A DNA stretch of 64,000 bases, from assembly GCF_900197595.1 (NCBI RefSeq), contig NZ_FZLO01000002.1, positions 434,001 through 498,000 of the forward strand. The letters run 5' to 3'. The position numbers and the translations under genes are program-made. Source of the stretch: Scatolibacter rhodanostii (lineage in GTDB: Bacteria; Bacillota; Clostridia; Oscillospirales; Acutalibacteraceae). The notes beneath the pieces were generated by a model. The model worked only from the letters and a program-made list of their open reading frames with translations, was not told the DNA's origin and did no database searches. Each line of letters opens with the position of its first letter. Positions within the stretch are counted from its first letter, which is position 1. This document shows, one piece after another, positions 8,177 through 15,630 of this stretch.

Positions 8177-8731
8177 CTAAATAATCGAAAGATGTTCAAG
8201 AAGTATTTTCACTCCCATGAAAACGAGCACCACACCACCCAAACGTTCCGCTGTCTTTTTATATCCTGCCCCGAAAACGTGTCCCAGCTTTAAGCCTATT
8301 GCTGAAATAACAAAAGTCATCACACCAATAAAACTGATGGCAGGCACAATATCTGCCTGTAAAAAGGCAAAGGTAACACCTATAGCCAACGCATCAATAC
8401 TGCTGGCCAGCGCTAGTGGAATCATAACCTTAGCAGCAAAAGAATCGCCGATTTTTTCTTCTTTAAACGACTGATAAATCATATTGATTCCGATAACCGC
8501 CAGTAGAACAAAGGCAATCCAGTGGTCCACTCCGGCTATCAAGCTCTGAAACCGTATACCCAAAAGGTATCCCAACAATGGCATCAGTGCTTGAAACCCA
8601 CCAAAATACAAACCTATGGTGAGTTGCTGTTTTTTGCTCACTTTTTCTACGGATAACCCTTTGCAGATTGCTATTGCAAAAGCATCCATAGAAAGCCCCA
8701 CGGCAATAATGAATAATTCCCAAATTTTCAT
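8177..8731 (-). CDS. mntP: Manganese efflux pump MntP
   Basis: Small inner-membrane Mn2+ exporter of 184 residues with six hydrophobic segments and the family signatures GLSMDAFAIAICKGL near the N-terminus and LASSIDALAIGV in the second repeat; their Asp residues are the expected transport residues. Start ATG 8731 (KIWELFIIAVGLS) follows GAAGGAAGAG. A manganese riboswitch of the yybP-ykoY class lies directly upstream, which independently supports the function. The TetR gene follows on the same strand; a P-type cation ATPase is divergent upstream. Confidence 0.94.
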   Translation of the reverse strand: MKIWELFIIAVGLSMDAFAIAICKGLSVEKVSKKQQLTIGLYFGGFQALMPLLGYLLGIRFQSLIAGVDHWIAFVLLAVIGINMIYQSFKEEKIGDSFAAKVMIPLALASSIDALAIGVTFAFLQADIVPAISFIGVMTFVISAIGLKLGHVFGAGYKKTAERLGGVVLVFMGVKILLEHLSII

Positions 8732-8781
8732 CTTTCTCTTCCTTCTTTCTGACAAATTTTAAGTGCAGAAACAGAAGATAT

Positions 8782-8815
8782 AAAAAAAGACCCATCTGTC
8801 GCTGCAGATAAGTCT
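8782..8815 (-). terminator. Riboswitch expression-platform terminator of mntP
   Basis: 11-bp stem AGACTTATCTG/CAGATGGGTCT (two G-U pairs), loop CAGCGA, then a seven-T tract. The 5' arm is part of the conserved riboswitch core, so aptamer folding and termination are mutually exclusive. Confidence 0.82.
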
Positions 8816-8890
8816 CGTCTATTAAGATGAAGCCAGGATAAATCCAGCATGTTGACATCATCACACCATGGTGCAGACTACTCCCTTATA
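8782..8890 (-). promoter_or_regulatory. yybP-ykoY Mn2+ riboswitch upstream of mntP
   Basis: On the minus strand the leader begins with AAGGGAGTAGTCTGCACC (8885 leftwards), has GTCAACATGC in the middle and GACGAGACTTATCTGCAG at the 3' side. These are the conserved 5' GGGAGTAG element, the GTCAACA segment and the GACGAGACY loop segment of this class. It sits between a good promoter and mntP, the best-known target of the class, which binds Mn2+. The last conserved segment overlaps the terminator hairpin, so metal binding should favour read-through and export. Confidence 0.88.
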
Positions 8891-8897
8891 TTCTTTT

Positions 8898-8925
8898 ATT
8901 ATATCATATTCCTGCAAAAGGGCAA
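8898..8925 (-). promoter_or_regulatory. Promoter of mntP
   Basis: TTGCCC (8920-8925), 16-base spacer and TATAAT (8898-8903) reading leftwards. Transcription would start right before the riboswitch. Confidence 0.7.
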
Positions 8926-9025
8926 CTACTTTTCTTTTTTTTATGGGACAAAAAAAGAAAAATGTCTAAAAATGTAACAAATTTCTTTTTGAGGGCAAAA
9001 TTATGACATCCCTATCATTTGTCCA

Positions 9026-9053
9026 TTGAAAAAATGCGTTTTTTCTTTATAAT
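9026..9053 (+). promoter_or_regulatory. Promoter of the P-type ATPase gene
   Basis: TTGAAA (9026-9031), 16 bases, TATAAT (9048-9053). It gives a leader of about 70 bases. That leader does not carry the manganese riboswitch motifs found on the opposite strand. Confidence 0.65.
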
Positions 9054-9129
9054 AATAACTATAAAATACATTTAGGATCAGCGTTTCTAACTTCTTTAAA
9101 AAAATAGGAGCGCAAAAGGAGGAACTATT

Positions 9130-11751
9130 TTGGTTTTTTATCATGAAACTCCAGAAGCCGTTGTTCAGCAGCTATCTTCTCATCCTGCAAACGGCTTAAC
9201 AAACAATCAAATTTCTGAAAAAAAGCAGCAATTTGGCGAGAATAAGCTTCGCCAGAAAAAAAAGAAAACAACTTTTCAACGTTTCTTAGATCAGTTTAAA
9301 GATGTTATGATTTTGATTCTAATTGCCGCTGCCGCTATTTCTTTTATTACCGCCTTTTATGAAGGAGAAGCAAAAGCCTTTTTTGAACCGCTTCTTATTT
9401 TATTAATTGTGGTTCTTAATGCTACCATCGGTGTTTTTCAAGAAAACAAAGCTGAAAAGGCATTAGAAGCGCTTAAAAACATGTCTGCTCCCCATGCCCG
9501 TGTTATTCGAAATGGCAGAGAAGACATTATCGATGCTATTGAGTTGGTTCCCGGAGATATTATTCGATTGGAGGCTGGCGATTTTATCCCCGCCGATGCA
9601 CGTCTTCTGCAAAGTTCCAGCTTAAAAAGTGAAGAATCTGCTCTGACCGGTGAATCTGTGGCTTCTGAAAAAGAGGCAAGTATTCTTGTAGAAGAAAATG
9701 CTCCTTTGGGTGACCGAAGCAACATGGTTTTCTCAGGCTGTAGTATTACTTATGGCACAGCAACAGCTATTGTCACCGCTACTGGAATGGACACAGAAAT
9801 GGGCAAGATTGCTAATCTTCTTGACAGCGAAGAAGACGGGCAAACTCCTTTACAGGAAAAATTAGCCCAGCTCGGTAAATACCTTGGTATTATGGCTCTT
9901 GCCGCTTGCGCCATCGTTTTCCTTATCGGCGTTCTCAATCAAATTCCGGTACTAGAAATTTTCATGACCGCTGTTTCTCTTGCCGTATCGGCTATCCCCG
10001 AAGGCTTACCTGCCATTGTTACGGTAGTTCTTTCTATTGGTGTACAACGTTTAGTTAAGCATAATGCGATTATCCGCCGCTTGCCTGCTGTTGAAACCCT
10101 TGGCGGTGCCTCCGTTATCTGCTCTGATAAAACAGGAACACTGACACAAAATCGTATGACGCTTGTAGAAACTTATCTGGACGGTGCCGATAAACTTGAA
10201 AAAGTCACCACTCAAAACACTGAGGAAACTAAAAAATTGCTCATGTACGGCACACTGTGCAGCAACGGTTCTGTGGGCTTTGAGAATAATGAAGAAAAAC
10301 ACATGGGTGACCCTACCGAAACCGCTATTGTTTTAGCCGCCCATAAAAACGGAATGCCTAAAAATCAGTTGGAAGAAAAGCATAAACGCTATGCTGAAAT
10401 CCCCTTTGATTCTGATCGTAAACTAATGTCCACCATCAATAAAATTGACGGACAATATCTGGTTCTTGTCAAAGGCGCTTTTGACATGATGGCTCCTCTA
10501 TGTGTTACCGGCAACATTGAAAAAGCAAAAGAAATGAATGAAGAGATGAGCCGAAATGCGCTGCGTGTTTTAGCTATCGGCTATAAAGTGATTGACCGTG
10601 TACCAGCTAAGCTTGTACCAGAAGAGCTTGAATCTGGCCTAACCTTTATGGGGCTTGTGGGCATGATTGATCCGCCTCGTCCCGAAGCTGCTGAAGCTGT
10701 CAAAATTTGCCGTAAAGCCGGCATTAAACCTGTCATGATTACCGGTGACCATGTTGTCACGGCTTCTGCCATTGCTAAAGAATTGGGTATTTTGCAAGAC
10801 GGTGATCTTGCTATTACCGGAGCAGAACTTGATTTAATGACCGATTCTGAACTTGAGAAATCTATTGCCAATATTTCTGTTTATGCTCGTGTATCGCCCG
10901 AGAATAAAATTCGTATTGTCAAAGCTTGGCAGAGAAAAGACCATGTCGTCGCTATGACTGGTGACGGCGTAAATGATGCTCCTGCTTTGAAAGCCGCTGA
11001 TATTGGCTGTGCTATGGGCATTACAGGCACCGACGTTGCCAAGGGCGCTGCTGACATGACCCTAACAGACGATAACTTTGCTACAATCGTGCACGCTGTT
11101 CGAGAAGGCCGAGGCATTTATGCCAACATCAAAAAAGTCGTCGGTTTCCTTTTAGGTACCAATATCGGCGAAATTATCACCGTGTTTGTTGCCATGCTTC
11201 TGTGGCATAAATCTCCGTTGTTATCTATGCACCTTTTGTGGATTAATCTCGTAACAGATAGTATGCCTGCCATTGCGCTAGGCATGGAAGCTGTTGAGGC
11301 TGATGTCATGGATCGCAAACCAAAACCAAAACATGAAGGCATTTTTGCTCATGGATTTGGTGTTCGCAGTATCTTGCAGGGTGTTATGTTCGGTACTTTA
11401 TCGCTTATTGCTTTTAAAACAGGTGAGACGGTTACCGGTGAACTTGCCGGCGGACAAACACTTGCCTTTATGGTCTTAGCCTTGTCACAGATTGTTCAGG
11501 CTTATAATATGCGTTCTGAACATTCTCTCTTCAAAATTGGTGTTTTCTCTAATCACAAATTAAACTGGGCATCTCTCATTTCTGTTCTTTTAGTTGCTTT
11601 GGTTATGTTCACTCCTTTAGCCAATGCTTTCAGCCTTGTCATTCTACCTTTAAATCTTTACCTAATCGGCCTATGCTTGATTTTCACTCCTCTATTAATC
11701 ATGGAAATCTCAAAAGCAGTAGGACTCATCAAACACCACACAAAATCATAA
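9130..11751 (+). CDS. Calcium-type P2 P-type cation ATPase
   Basis: Membrane pump of 873 residues. Domains in order: cation ATPase N-terminal region, first helix pair, actuator domain with LTGESV, transmembrane PEGL motif (SAIPEGLPAIV), phosphorylation site DKTGTLT, nucleotide-binding domain and hinge GDGVNDAPALK, then a C-terminal helix bundle with NLVTDSMPAIALG. PEGL plus the NxxTD helix is the PMCA/SERCA-type signature and points to Ca2+ (possibly Mn2+) export. Start is TTG 9130, set by AAAGGAGGAAC six bases upstream; no ATG fits. Divergent from mntP. Confidence 0.9.
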   Translation: MVFYHETPEAVVQQLSSHPANGLTNNQISEKKQQFGENKLRQKKKKTTFQRFLDQFKDVMILILIAAAAISFITAFYEGEAKAFFEPLLILLIVVLNATIGVFQENKAEKALEALKNMSAPHARVIRNGREDIIDAIELVPGDIIRLEAGDFIPADARLLQSSSLKSEESALTGESVASEKEASILVEENAPLGDRSNMVFSGCSITYGTATAIVTATGMDTEMGKIANLLDSEEDGQTPLQEKLAQLGKYLGIMALAACAIVFLIGVLNQIPVLEIFMTAVSLAVSAIPEGLPAIVTVVLSIGVQRLVKHNAIIRRLPAVETLGGASVICSDKTGTLTQNRMTLVETYLDGADKLEKVTTQNTEETKKLLMYGTLCSNGSVGFENNEEKHMGDPTETAIVLAAHKNGMPKNQLEEKHKRYAEIPFDSDRKLMSTINKIDGQYLVLVKGAFDMMAPLCVTGNIEKAKEMNEEMSRNALRVLAIGYKVIDRVPAKLVPEELESGLTFMGLVGMIDPPRPEAAEAVKICRKAGIKPVMITGDHVVTASAIAKELGILQDGDLAITGAELDLMTDSELEKSIANISVYARVSPENKIRIVKAWQRKDHVVAMTGDGVNDAPALKAADIGCAMGITGTDVAKGAADMTLTDDNFATIVHAVREGRGIYANIKKVVGFLLGTNIGEIITVFVAMLLWHKSPLLSMHLLWINLVTDSMPAIALGMEAVEADVMDRKPKPKHEGIFAHGFGVRSILQGVMFGTLSLIAFKTGETVTGELAGGQTLAFMVLALSQIVQAYNMRSEHSLFKIGVFSNHKLNWASLISVLLVALVMFTPLANAFSLVILPLNLYLIGLCLIFTPLLIMEISKAVGLIKHHTKS

Positions 11752-11771
11752 AATTTCTATGCTTCATAAAA

Positions 11772-11810
11772 AAAGAGCGATGTTATCCCATTGTGATAAC
11801 ATCGCTCTTT
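11772..11810. terminator. Bidirectional terminator between ATPase and cluster genes
   Basis: 16-bp perfect stem (AAAGAGCGATGTTATC and complement) with A-rich and T-rich flanks on both sides. It serves the rightward P-type ATPase gene and the leftward ABC ATPase gene, whose stop codon is 2 bases away. Confidence 0.85.
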
Positions 11811-11811
11811 T

Positions 11812-12819
11812 TTATTTAAAAATCTCCTGCTTTGTCAGCAAACTACCCTCACGAAGTTTTCGTCTTGCAGATTGTATGATTCCGTCAATTTTGTCAAGTT
11901 CCAGTAACAAAGATTTTTCTTCTTCTGTTGTGGTTAAAACAGCGTGAATGCCACCATTTTGAATAACAATTCGTCTGTCTGCCATGAGAGCCAATAAAGG
12001 GTCATGCGTCGCCATCAGCACAATTTTATCTTCTGAAACCAAAAGCTCGAGCGCTCTGCGGCGGTCAATACCCGCATTTTCAATTTCATCAATCAACACA
12101 ATCGGTGATGTGCTAAGAATCGCTGTGTCGGCAATCATCAACGCTCTCGATTGTCCTCCGCTAAGGCTTGTCACAGGGGTATCGACCAAAAACTTTTCCC
12201 CTGCTAAATGGTTGGCGGCTTCTAAAATGCGAGCTGACATTTGCTCTGGATTTTGCACCATTCGGCTTTGCGCATGCATTTCTAAAAACTCACCCACACG
12301 CAAATCCATGACAAAGTTCATGTTCTGCGAAAGCTGGGCAACTAATTTATTGTTGGCAGAATAGCGCCACTTGGGATCAGGCATCTTGTCATTAATTAAA
12401 ATGCTGCGTCCTGTGGGTGTATCACCCTGTGCTGCCCACTCAATGTCGGCTAGCAGTCGGCTTTTTCCTGAACCTGTAGGACCCACAATAGAGATAATTT
12501 GCGAGGGCAAAACAGTTAGATTTTCAAACTTTTCAGGATTTCCGTTTTTATCGGTACCGGGTATAATCGTCAGCGACTGTACCGTATTATCGTCCTGTAC
12601 ACCAAGAAATTCAAGCATTTTTTCAATATAGGTTTCTAACTCTGGCAAGAAACGCTCTATGTCAATTGCTTTATCTTCTATTTCTTCGGCAGAGAAATGC
12701 TGTAGATATGCTTCAAATGTGAGATGTTCAAATCCTGTTACTTGCAGCCGATTCTGCTGAAAGTAATCTTCGACAAAGGGGTAACGCTCGAGTAATTCAG
12801 CAATGGTCATGTTTTTCAT
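11812..12819 (-). CDS. Soluble ABC-type ATPase with DUF1858-like N-terminus
   Basis: 335-residue cytoplasmic ATPase. Residues 1-~70 (TIAELLERYPFVEDYF...) look like the DUF1858 fold and resemble the N-terminus of the binding protein two genes upstream. The ABC domain follows: Walker A GPTGSGKS (~115), signature LSGGQSRA, Walker B PIVLIDEIENAG and switch His in MATHDP. No transmembrane segment, no permease nearby, and not one cysteine. ATG 12819 overlaps the GTPase stop (ATGA) with GGGGAGG upstream. The 'ENAG' after Walker B is unusual for importers. Probably energises remodelling or transfer by the partner proteins; the function is inferred. Confidence 0.8.
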   Translation of the reverse strand: MKNMTIAELLERYPFVEDYFQQNRLQVTGFEHLTFEAYLQHFSAEEIEDKAIDIERFLPELETYIEKMLEFLGVQDDNTVQSLTIIPGTDKNGNPEKFENLTVLPSQIISIVGPTGSGKSRLLADIEWAAQGDTPTGRSILINDKMPDPKWRYSANNKLVAQLSQNMNFVMDLRVGEFLEMHAQSRMVQNPEQMSARILEAANHLAGEKFLVDTPVTSLSGGQSRALMIADTAILSTSPIVLIDEIENAGIDRRRALELLVSEDKIVLMATHDPLLALMADRRIVIQNGGIHAVLTTTEEEKSLLLELDKIDGIIQSARRKLREGSLLTKQEIFK

Positions 12820-13517
12820 CCTTCATCCTCCCCAAAGTCCATTTTCTTCACATTTCCAAGTTGATAACTTTCACCTATTCTCGTTTCACCCAAACAGTAT
12901 GAACACATAGCTGACGGCATGGGGAAACGCAATTTCATACCCTGCACAGAATCAACCTGCTGATTTTCGTCATACAAAAGTGTGCTGAGTTCATAGGCTC
13001 CCTGCCCTGTTAGACCATTGACGTGCATGACCATCGCTTTGGGGTTAACCGTACTAACACGAGAGGAAAATACTTCTCTTTCTGCTTGCGACACAATATC
13101 TCCCTTTGTCACGACCACTAAATCAGCTGCTTTCAGCATAGGGCCAATTTTTTTGGGTGTATTAATGCCTGACAGATTGTCAATGACACAAACCCCTTTA
13201 ATGCCCACAATATAAGGCGAACAGCGGTTGCAAAGTCCGGCTGATTCGGTAATCAGCAAATCTAAATTTTCCTGATTCCCCCACTTGACGACATCTTCGA
13301 TATTCGAGGCAAAAAAGTGGTCGGGACAAAGTGCTCCTGAAAGTCCCTTTTTAACCGGAACACCTGCTTTCTCATACAGCGTATCATCATCCGTGTGCAA
13401 GCAGTCAAACTTGACGACACCAACCTTGATACCTCTTTTTTGAAAGAAAGCAATTGCCTTGAGTATGACCGAAGTTTTACCCGATGACGGAGGGCCTGAA
13501 AAAATAGTTAAATTCAT
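12816..13517 (-). CDS. SIMIBI-class GTPase, HypB/UreG/CobW-like
   Basis: 233-residue P-loop protein: Walker A GPPSSGKTS at residues ~8-16, a middle segment LLITESAGLCNRCSP in the position where HypB/UreG GTPases carry their switch, and TKGD as guanine-specificity motif. Cysteines and a histidine lie where metallochaperone GTPases bind metal: ALCPDHFFA, the CNRC pair, and a C-terminal CSYC. Relatives insert Ni or transfer metals, so a metal or metallocofactor role is plausible. Start ATG 13517 overlaps the previous stop by 4 bases and has GGGAGGTGG. Middle gene of a three-gene overlapping operon. Confidence 0.78.
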   Translation of the reverse strand: MNLTIFSGPPSSGKTSVILKAIAFFQKRGIKVGVVKFDCLHTDDDTLYEKAGVPVKKGLSGALCPDHFFASNIEDVVKWGNQENLDLLITESAGLCNRCSPYIVGIKGVCVIDNLSGINTPKKIGPMLKAADLVVVTKGDIVSQAEREVFSSRVSTVNPKAMVMHVNGLTGQGAYELSTLLYDENQQVDSVQGMKLRFPMPSAMCSYCLGETRIGESYQLGNVKKMDFGEDEG

Positions 13518-14758
13518 GATTCGCCACCTCCCGTGACGGCAAAGAACACATTTTCCAAATCTTTCAACAATTTACCGATATCATGTGAATGAATAAAGTC
13601 CCAACCCGGCCATAAAAATGTTTTCTCTGCTGACAGTTGATTGTCCACTTCAGGGTGTGTCGAGGGAAACTTACCACCCGCCGCAAACACTTCTCCAACC
13701 TCTTTAGAAAACAGAAAATCTACCAAGGGCTGTATCTTTTCTGCCGTTTTTGTTTTTGATAGCAAGAAGATAGGGCTCACAATTGCACCGTCTTCTGGCC
13801 ATACTGGAATGAGTGAACCATTTTCTTTGGCCATCCAAGTGAAGAAATACGGCATAACGGTGACTGCCGGTGTTTTTGCCTCGGCTTTTCTTGTACCCGT
13901 TTTTATCATCTGTGCGGGGTGCATACTGCTCAGCATCGCTTTACCAAGCTTTTTGATTCCCTCTTCGCCATATTCTTTATAAATGCCCAGCAATAGAGCA
14001 TTAAATAAGTCCAAGTCACGAACAGGGAGGGCAATGCTGTTTTCAAACTCTGGTCTCATAAGGTCGGCCCAGCTTTTAGGAGCGGTTCTATCTCCCAATG
14101 CCTCTTTGTTTACCATAAAAATGGCAGGAACTACTCCCAAAATTGAGTATTGGTGCAAGGGATCTTTTAAATCAATTTTATCATTATCAAAGATACTGTT
14201 TAATTTTTTTGCGCCCGTTAAATCTGAAAACACACCGTTTTCTTTGTATTTGCCCATTCTTTTACGGTCAAAAAACAAACCAAATCCAGCAGACAGATAG
14301 ACATCTGCCAGTGCCTCTTCCCCTTTATGCTCATTCTGGATGAGGTCATCTTCTATCCAGTCAAGGCCCATGCTGGCAGCTTGCAAGCTATAGTCATATT
14401 GAATTGGCTGTGCCGCAAACCAAGCTTCCAGTTTTTCCATAAACGGCACACGAATGGGGCAAGGTAAAATCCCTTTAACTTTTACTTCTCCGCCGTTTTC
14501 TTGTTTCGCCTCGACAAGTCCGGTAGAAAGAGCCGGACGTTGCTGCTCGATAGCTTCCACTAACTGCCGCTCAAAAGAATCTGCATTAAGTTGCTTACTT
14601 TTCAGTGCCATTTGAAGTGAAATGGTCTTACCCAGTGTTCTGCGCATCATTTCATTGCGCAAATTTTCAAATCCATTCGCCGCAAGCACGTCAATTAGCT
14701 CTGGGTATTTCTCGGTCACATCATACACTTTATCAGAAAAAGAAAAATATGAATTCAT
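13514..14758 (-). CDS. Cytoplasmic solute-binding-like protein with DUF1858 domain
   Basis: 414-residue protein. Residues ~8-65 (VYDVTEKYPELIDVLAANGF...MALKSK) match the DUF1858 pattern. The rest resembles the iron/thiamine-type periplasmic binding fold: GILPCPIRVPF strand, a YSILGVVPAIFMVNKEAL segment, SWADLMRPEF and the C-terminal KFPSTHPEVDN region. There is no signal peptide or lipobox, so it should stay in the cytoplasm, which is odd for a binding protein. Its only cysteine is in LPCP. ATG 14758 was chosen over an upstream frame extension because AGGAGGG precedes it. First gene of the operon behind a Crp/Fnr-type site. Confidence 0.78.
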   Translation of the reverse strand: MNSYFSFSDKVYDVTEKYPELIDVLAANGFENLRNEMMRRTLGKTISLQMALKSKQLNADSFERQLVEAIEQQRPALSTGLVEAKQENGGEVKVKGILPCPIRVPFMEKLEAWFAAQPIQYDYSLQAASMGLDWIEDDLIQNEHKGEEALADVYLSAGFGLFFDRKRMGKYKENGVFSDLTGAKKLNSIFDNDKIDLKDPLHQYSILGVVPAIFMVNKEALGDRTAPKSWADLMRPEFENSIALPVRDLDLFNALLLGIYKEYGEEGIKKLGKAMLSSMHPAQMIKTGTRKAEAKTPAVTVMPYFFTWMAKENGSLIPVWPEDGAIVSPIFLLSKTKTAEKIQPLVDFLFSKEVGEVFAAGGKFPSTHPEVDNQLSAEKTFLWPGWDFIHSHDIGKLLKDLENVFFAVTGGGES

Positions 14759-14816
14759 ATTAAAATCCCTCCTATGGGCAACATAGATTGTACTACTATT
14801 CTTATAACGTGCTCTT

Positions 14817-14858
14817 ATTTTATCAAAGTTTTTTTTGAAAATCCGTAACAAGCGTTAC
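14817..14858 (-). promoter_or_regulatory. Class-II Crp/Fnr-type operator and promoter
   Basis: Perfect palindrome GTAAC-GCTT-GTTAC (14845-14858). Reading leftwards, 22 bases separate it from TAAAAT (14817-14822). If that is the -10 box, the palindrome centre is at -41.5, the standard class-II activator position, and no good -35 box is present. The Crp/Fnr gene is immediately upstream. Clostridial Fnr/HcpR-like proteins are the natural candidates to bind it. Confidence 0.6.
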
Positions 14859-14903
14859 AAAAAAAGAAAAATCCGATTTTAAGCATACTAAAATCGGATT
14901 TTT
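14859..14903 (-). terminator. Terminator of the Crp/Fnr gene
   Basis: 15-bp perfect stem (AAAAATCCGATTTTA and complement, seven-base loop) followed on the minus strand by CTTTTTTT. The T-tract runs straight into the palindromic operator of the next unit. Confidence 0.8.
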
Positions 14904-14911
14904 AGGTATCG

Positions 14912-15586
14912 TTATAAAATATCTTGCAATTTTTTTTTGTTTGGTAAAAAGATAGCTTTTCCGTCCAACTTTAAAAGCTCATCTTCTTGCATTTTCATCA
15001 ATTCTCTTGAAACAGAAGGACGCGCTACATTGAGAAAATCAGCTAATTCTTCCCGATTCATTTTCAGAAAAACTTTTCCTTCATGATTGCTGTTCTGCAA
15101 AAGCACTTTAGCAAGCTTTTGTCTGATTGTCATGGCTGACATAATCTGAATTTTTTGATTCAGGTAGTAAGCCTTCTTCGCCAAAATCTCTAGCATATTC
15201 GAAATTAGTTTCCTATGATAATCATCGTTTTTTTCACTTGGATGATAAAGAAAATCTTTAGGAATTTCTAATATCTTAACATCATTGACCGCTTGTGCGT
15301 AGTTGTCATATTCCTTTTTGTCTAAAAATAGAAAGACCTCTCCAAAAAGTTCTCCTGGGTGACTAAAGGTAGCGATAATGCTGCGTTTTCCCGATGCCGA
15401 ATCAGTACCAATAACTACTGTACCTTCCAGCAAAATATGCAGTTTTTGAGGTTTGTCCTCTTGGTAAAAGATAATTTCATCTTTTGCATAAGAAACGACC
15501 TCCGAACCACTGTCTGTCAAACACTTTTGAATGTCGTCGTCTCCCATATTGAAAAAAAGAGGAGATTGCTTGGCAAGTGAAATCAT
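14912..15586 (-). CDS. Crp/Fnr-family transcription factor
   Basis: 224-residue regulator: N-terminal cyclic-nucleotide-binding-like beta roll (HILLEGTVVIGTD, FSHPGELFGEVFLF), dimerisation helix, and C-terminal winged helix with MNREELADFLNVARPSVSRE as recognition region. No N-terminal Cys cluster of the FNR [4Fe-4S] type is seen, so it is not a canonical oxygen sensor; the arrangement fits the HcpR/ArcR-like branch. It has its own terminator, and the adjacent operon carries a symmetrical site, so it probably controls that operon. Start ATG 15586 follows AGAGGTG. Confidence 0.88.
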   Translation of the reverse strand: MISLAKQSPLFFNMGDDDIQKCLTDSGSEVVSYAKDEIIFYQEDKPQKLHILLEGTVVIGTDSASGKRSIIATFSHPGELFGEVFLFLDKKEYDNYAQAVNDVKILEIPKDFLYHPSEKNDDYHRKLISNMLEILAKKAYYLNQKIQIMSAMTIRQKLAKVLLQNSNHEGKVFLKMNREELADFLNVARPSVSRELMKMQEDELLKLDGKAIFLPNKKKLQDIL

Positions 15587-15630
15587 AGGACACCTCTTTT
15601 CTTTTGCTGTCTCAATTCCTTTAAATCTAT

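Noticed and set aside
8930-9129. A second manganese riboswitch upstream of the P-type ATPase
   Set aside because: None of the GGGAGTAG, GTCAACA or GACGAGACC segments is present on that strand.
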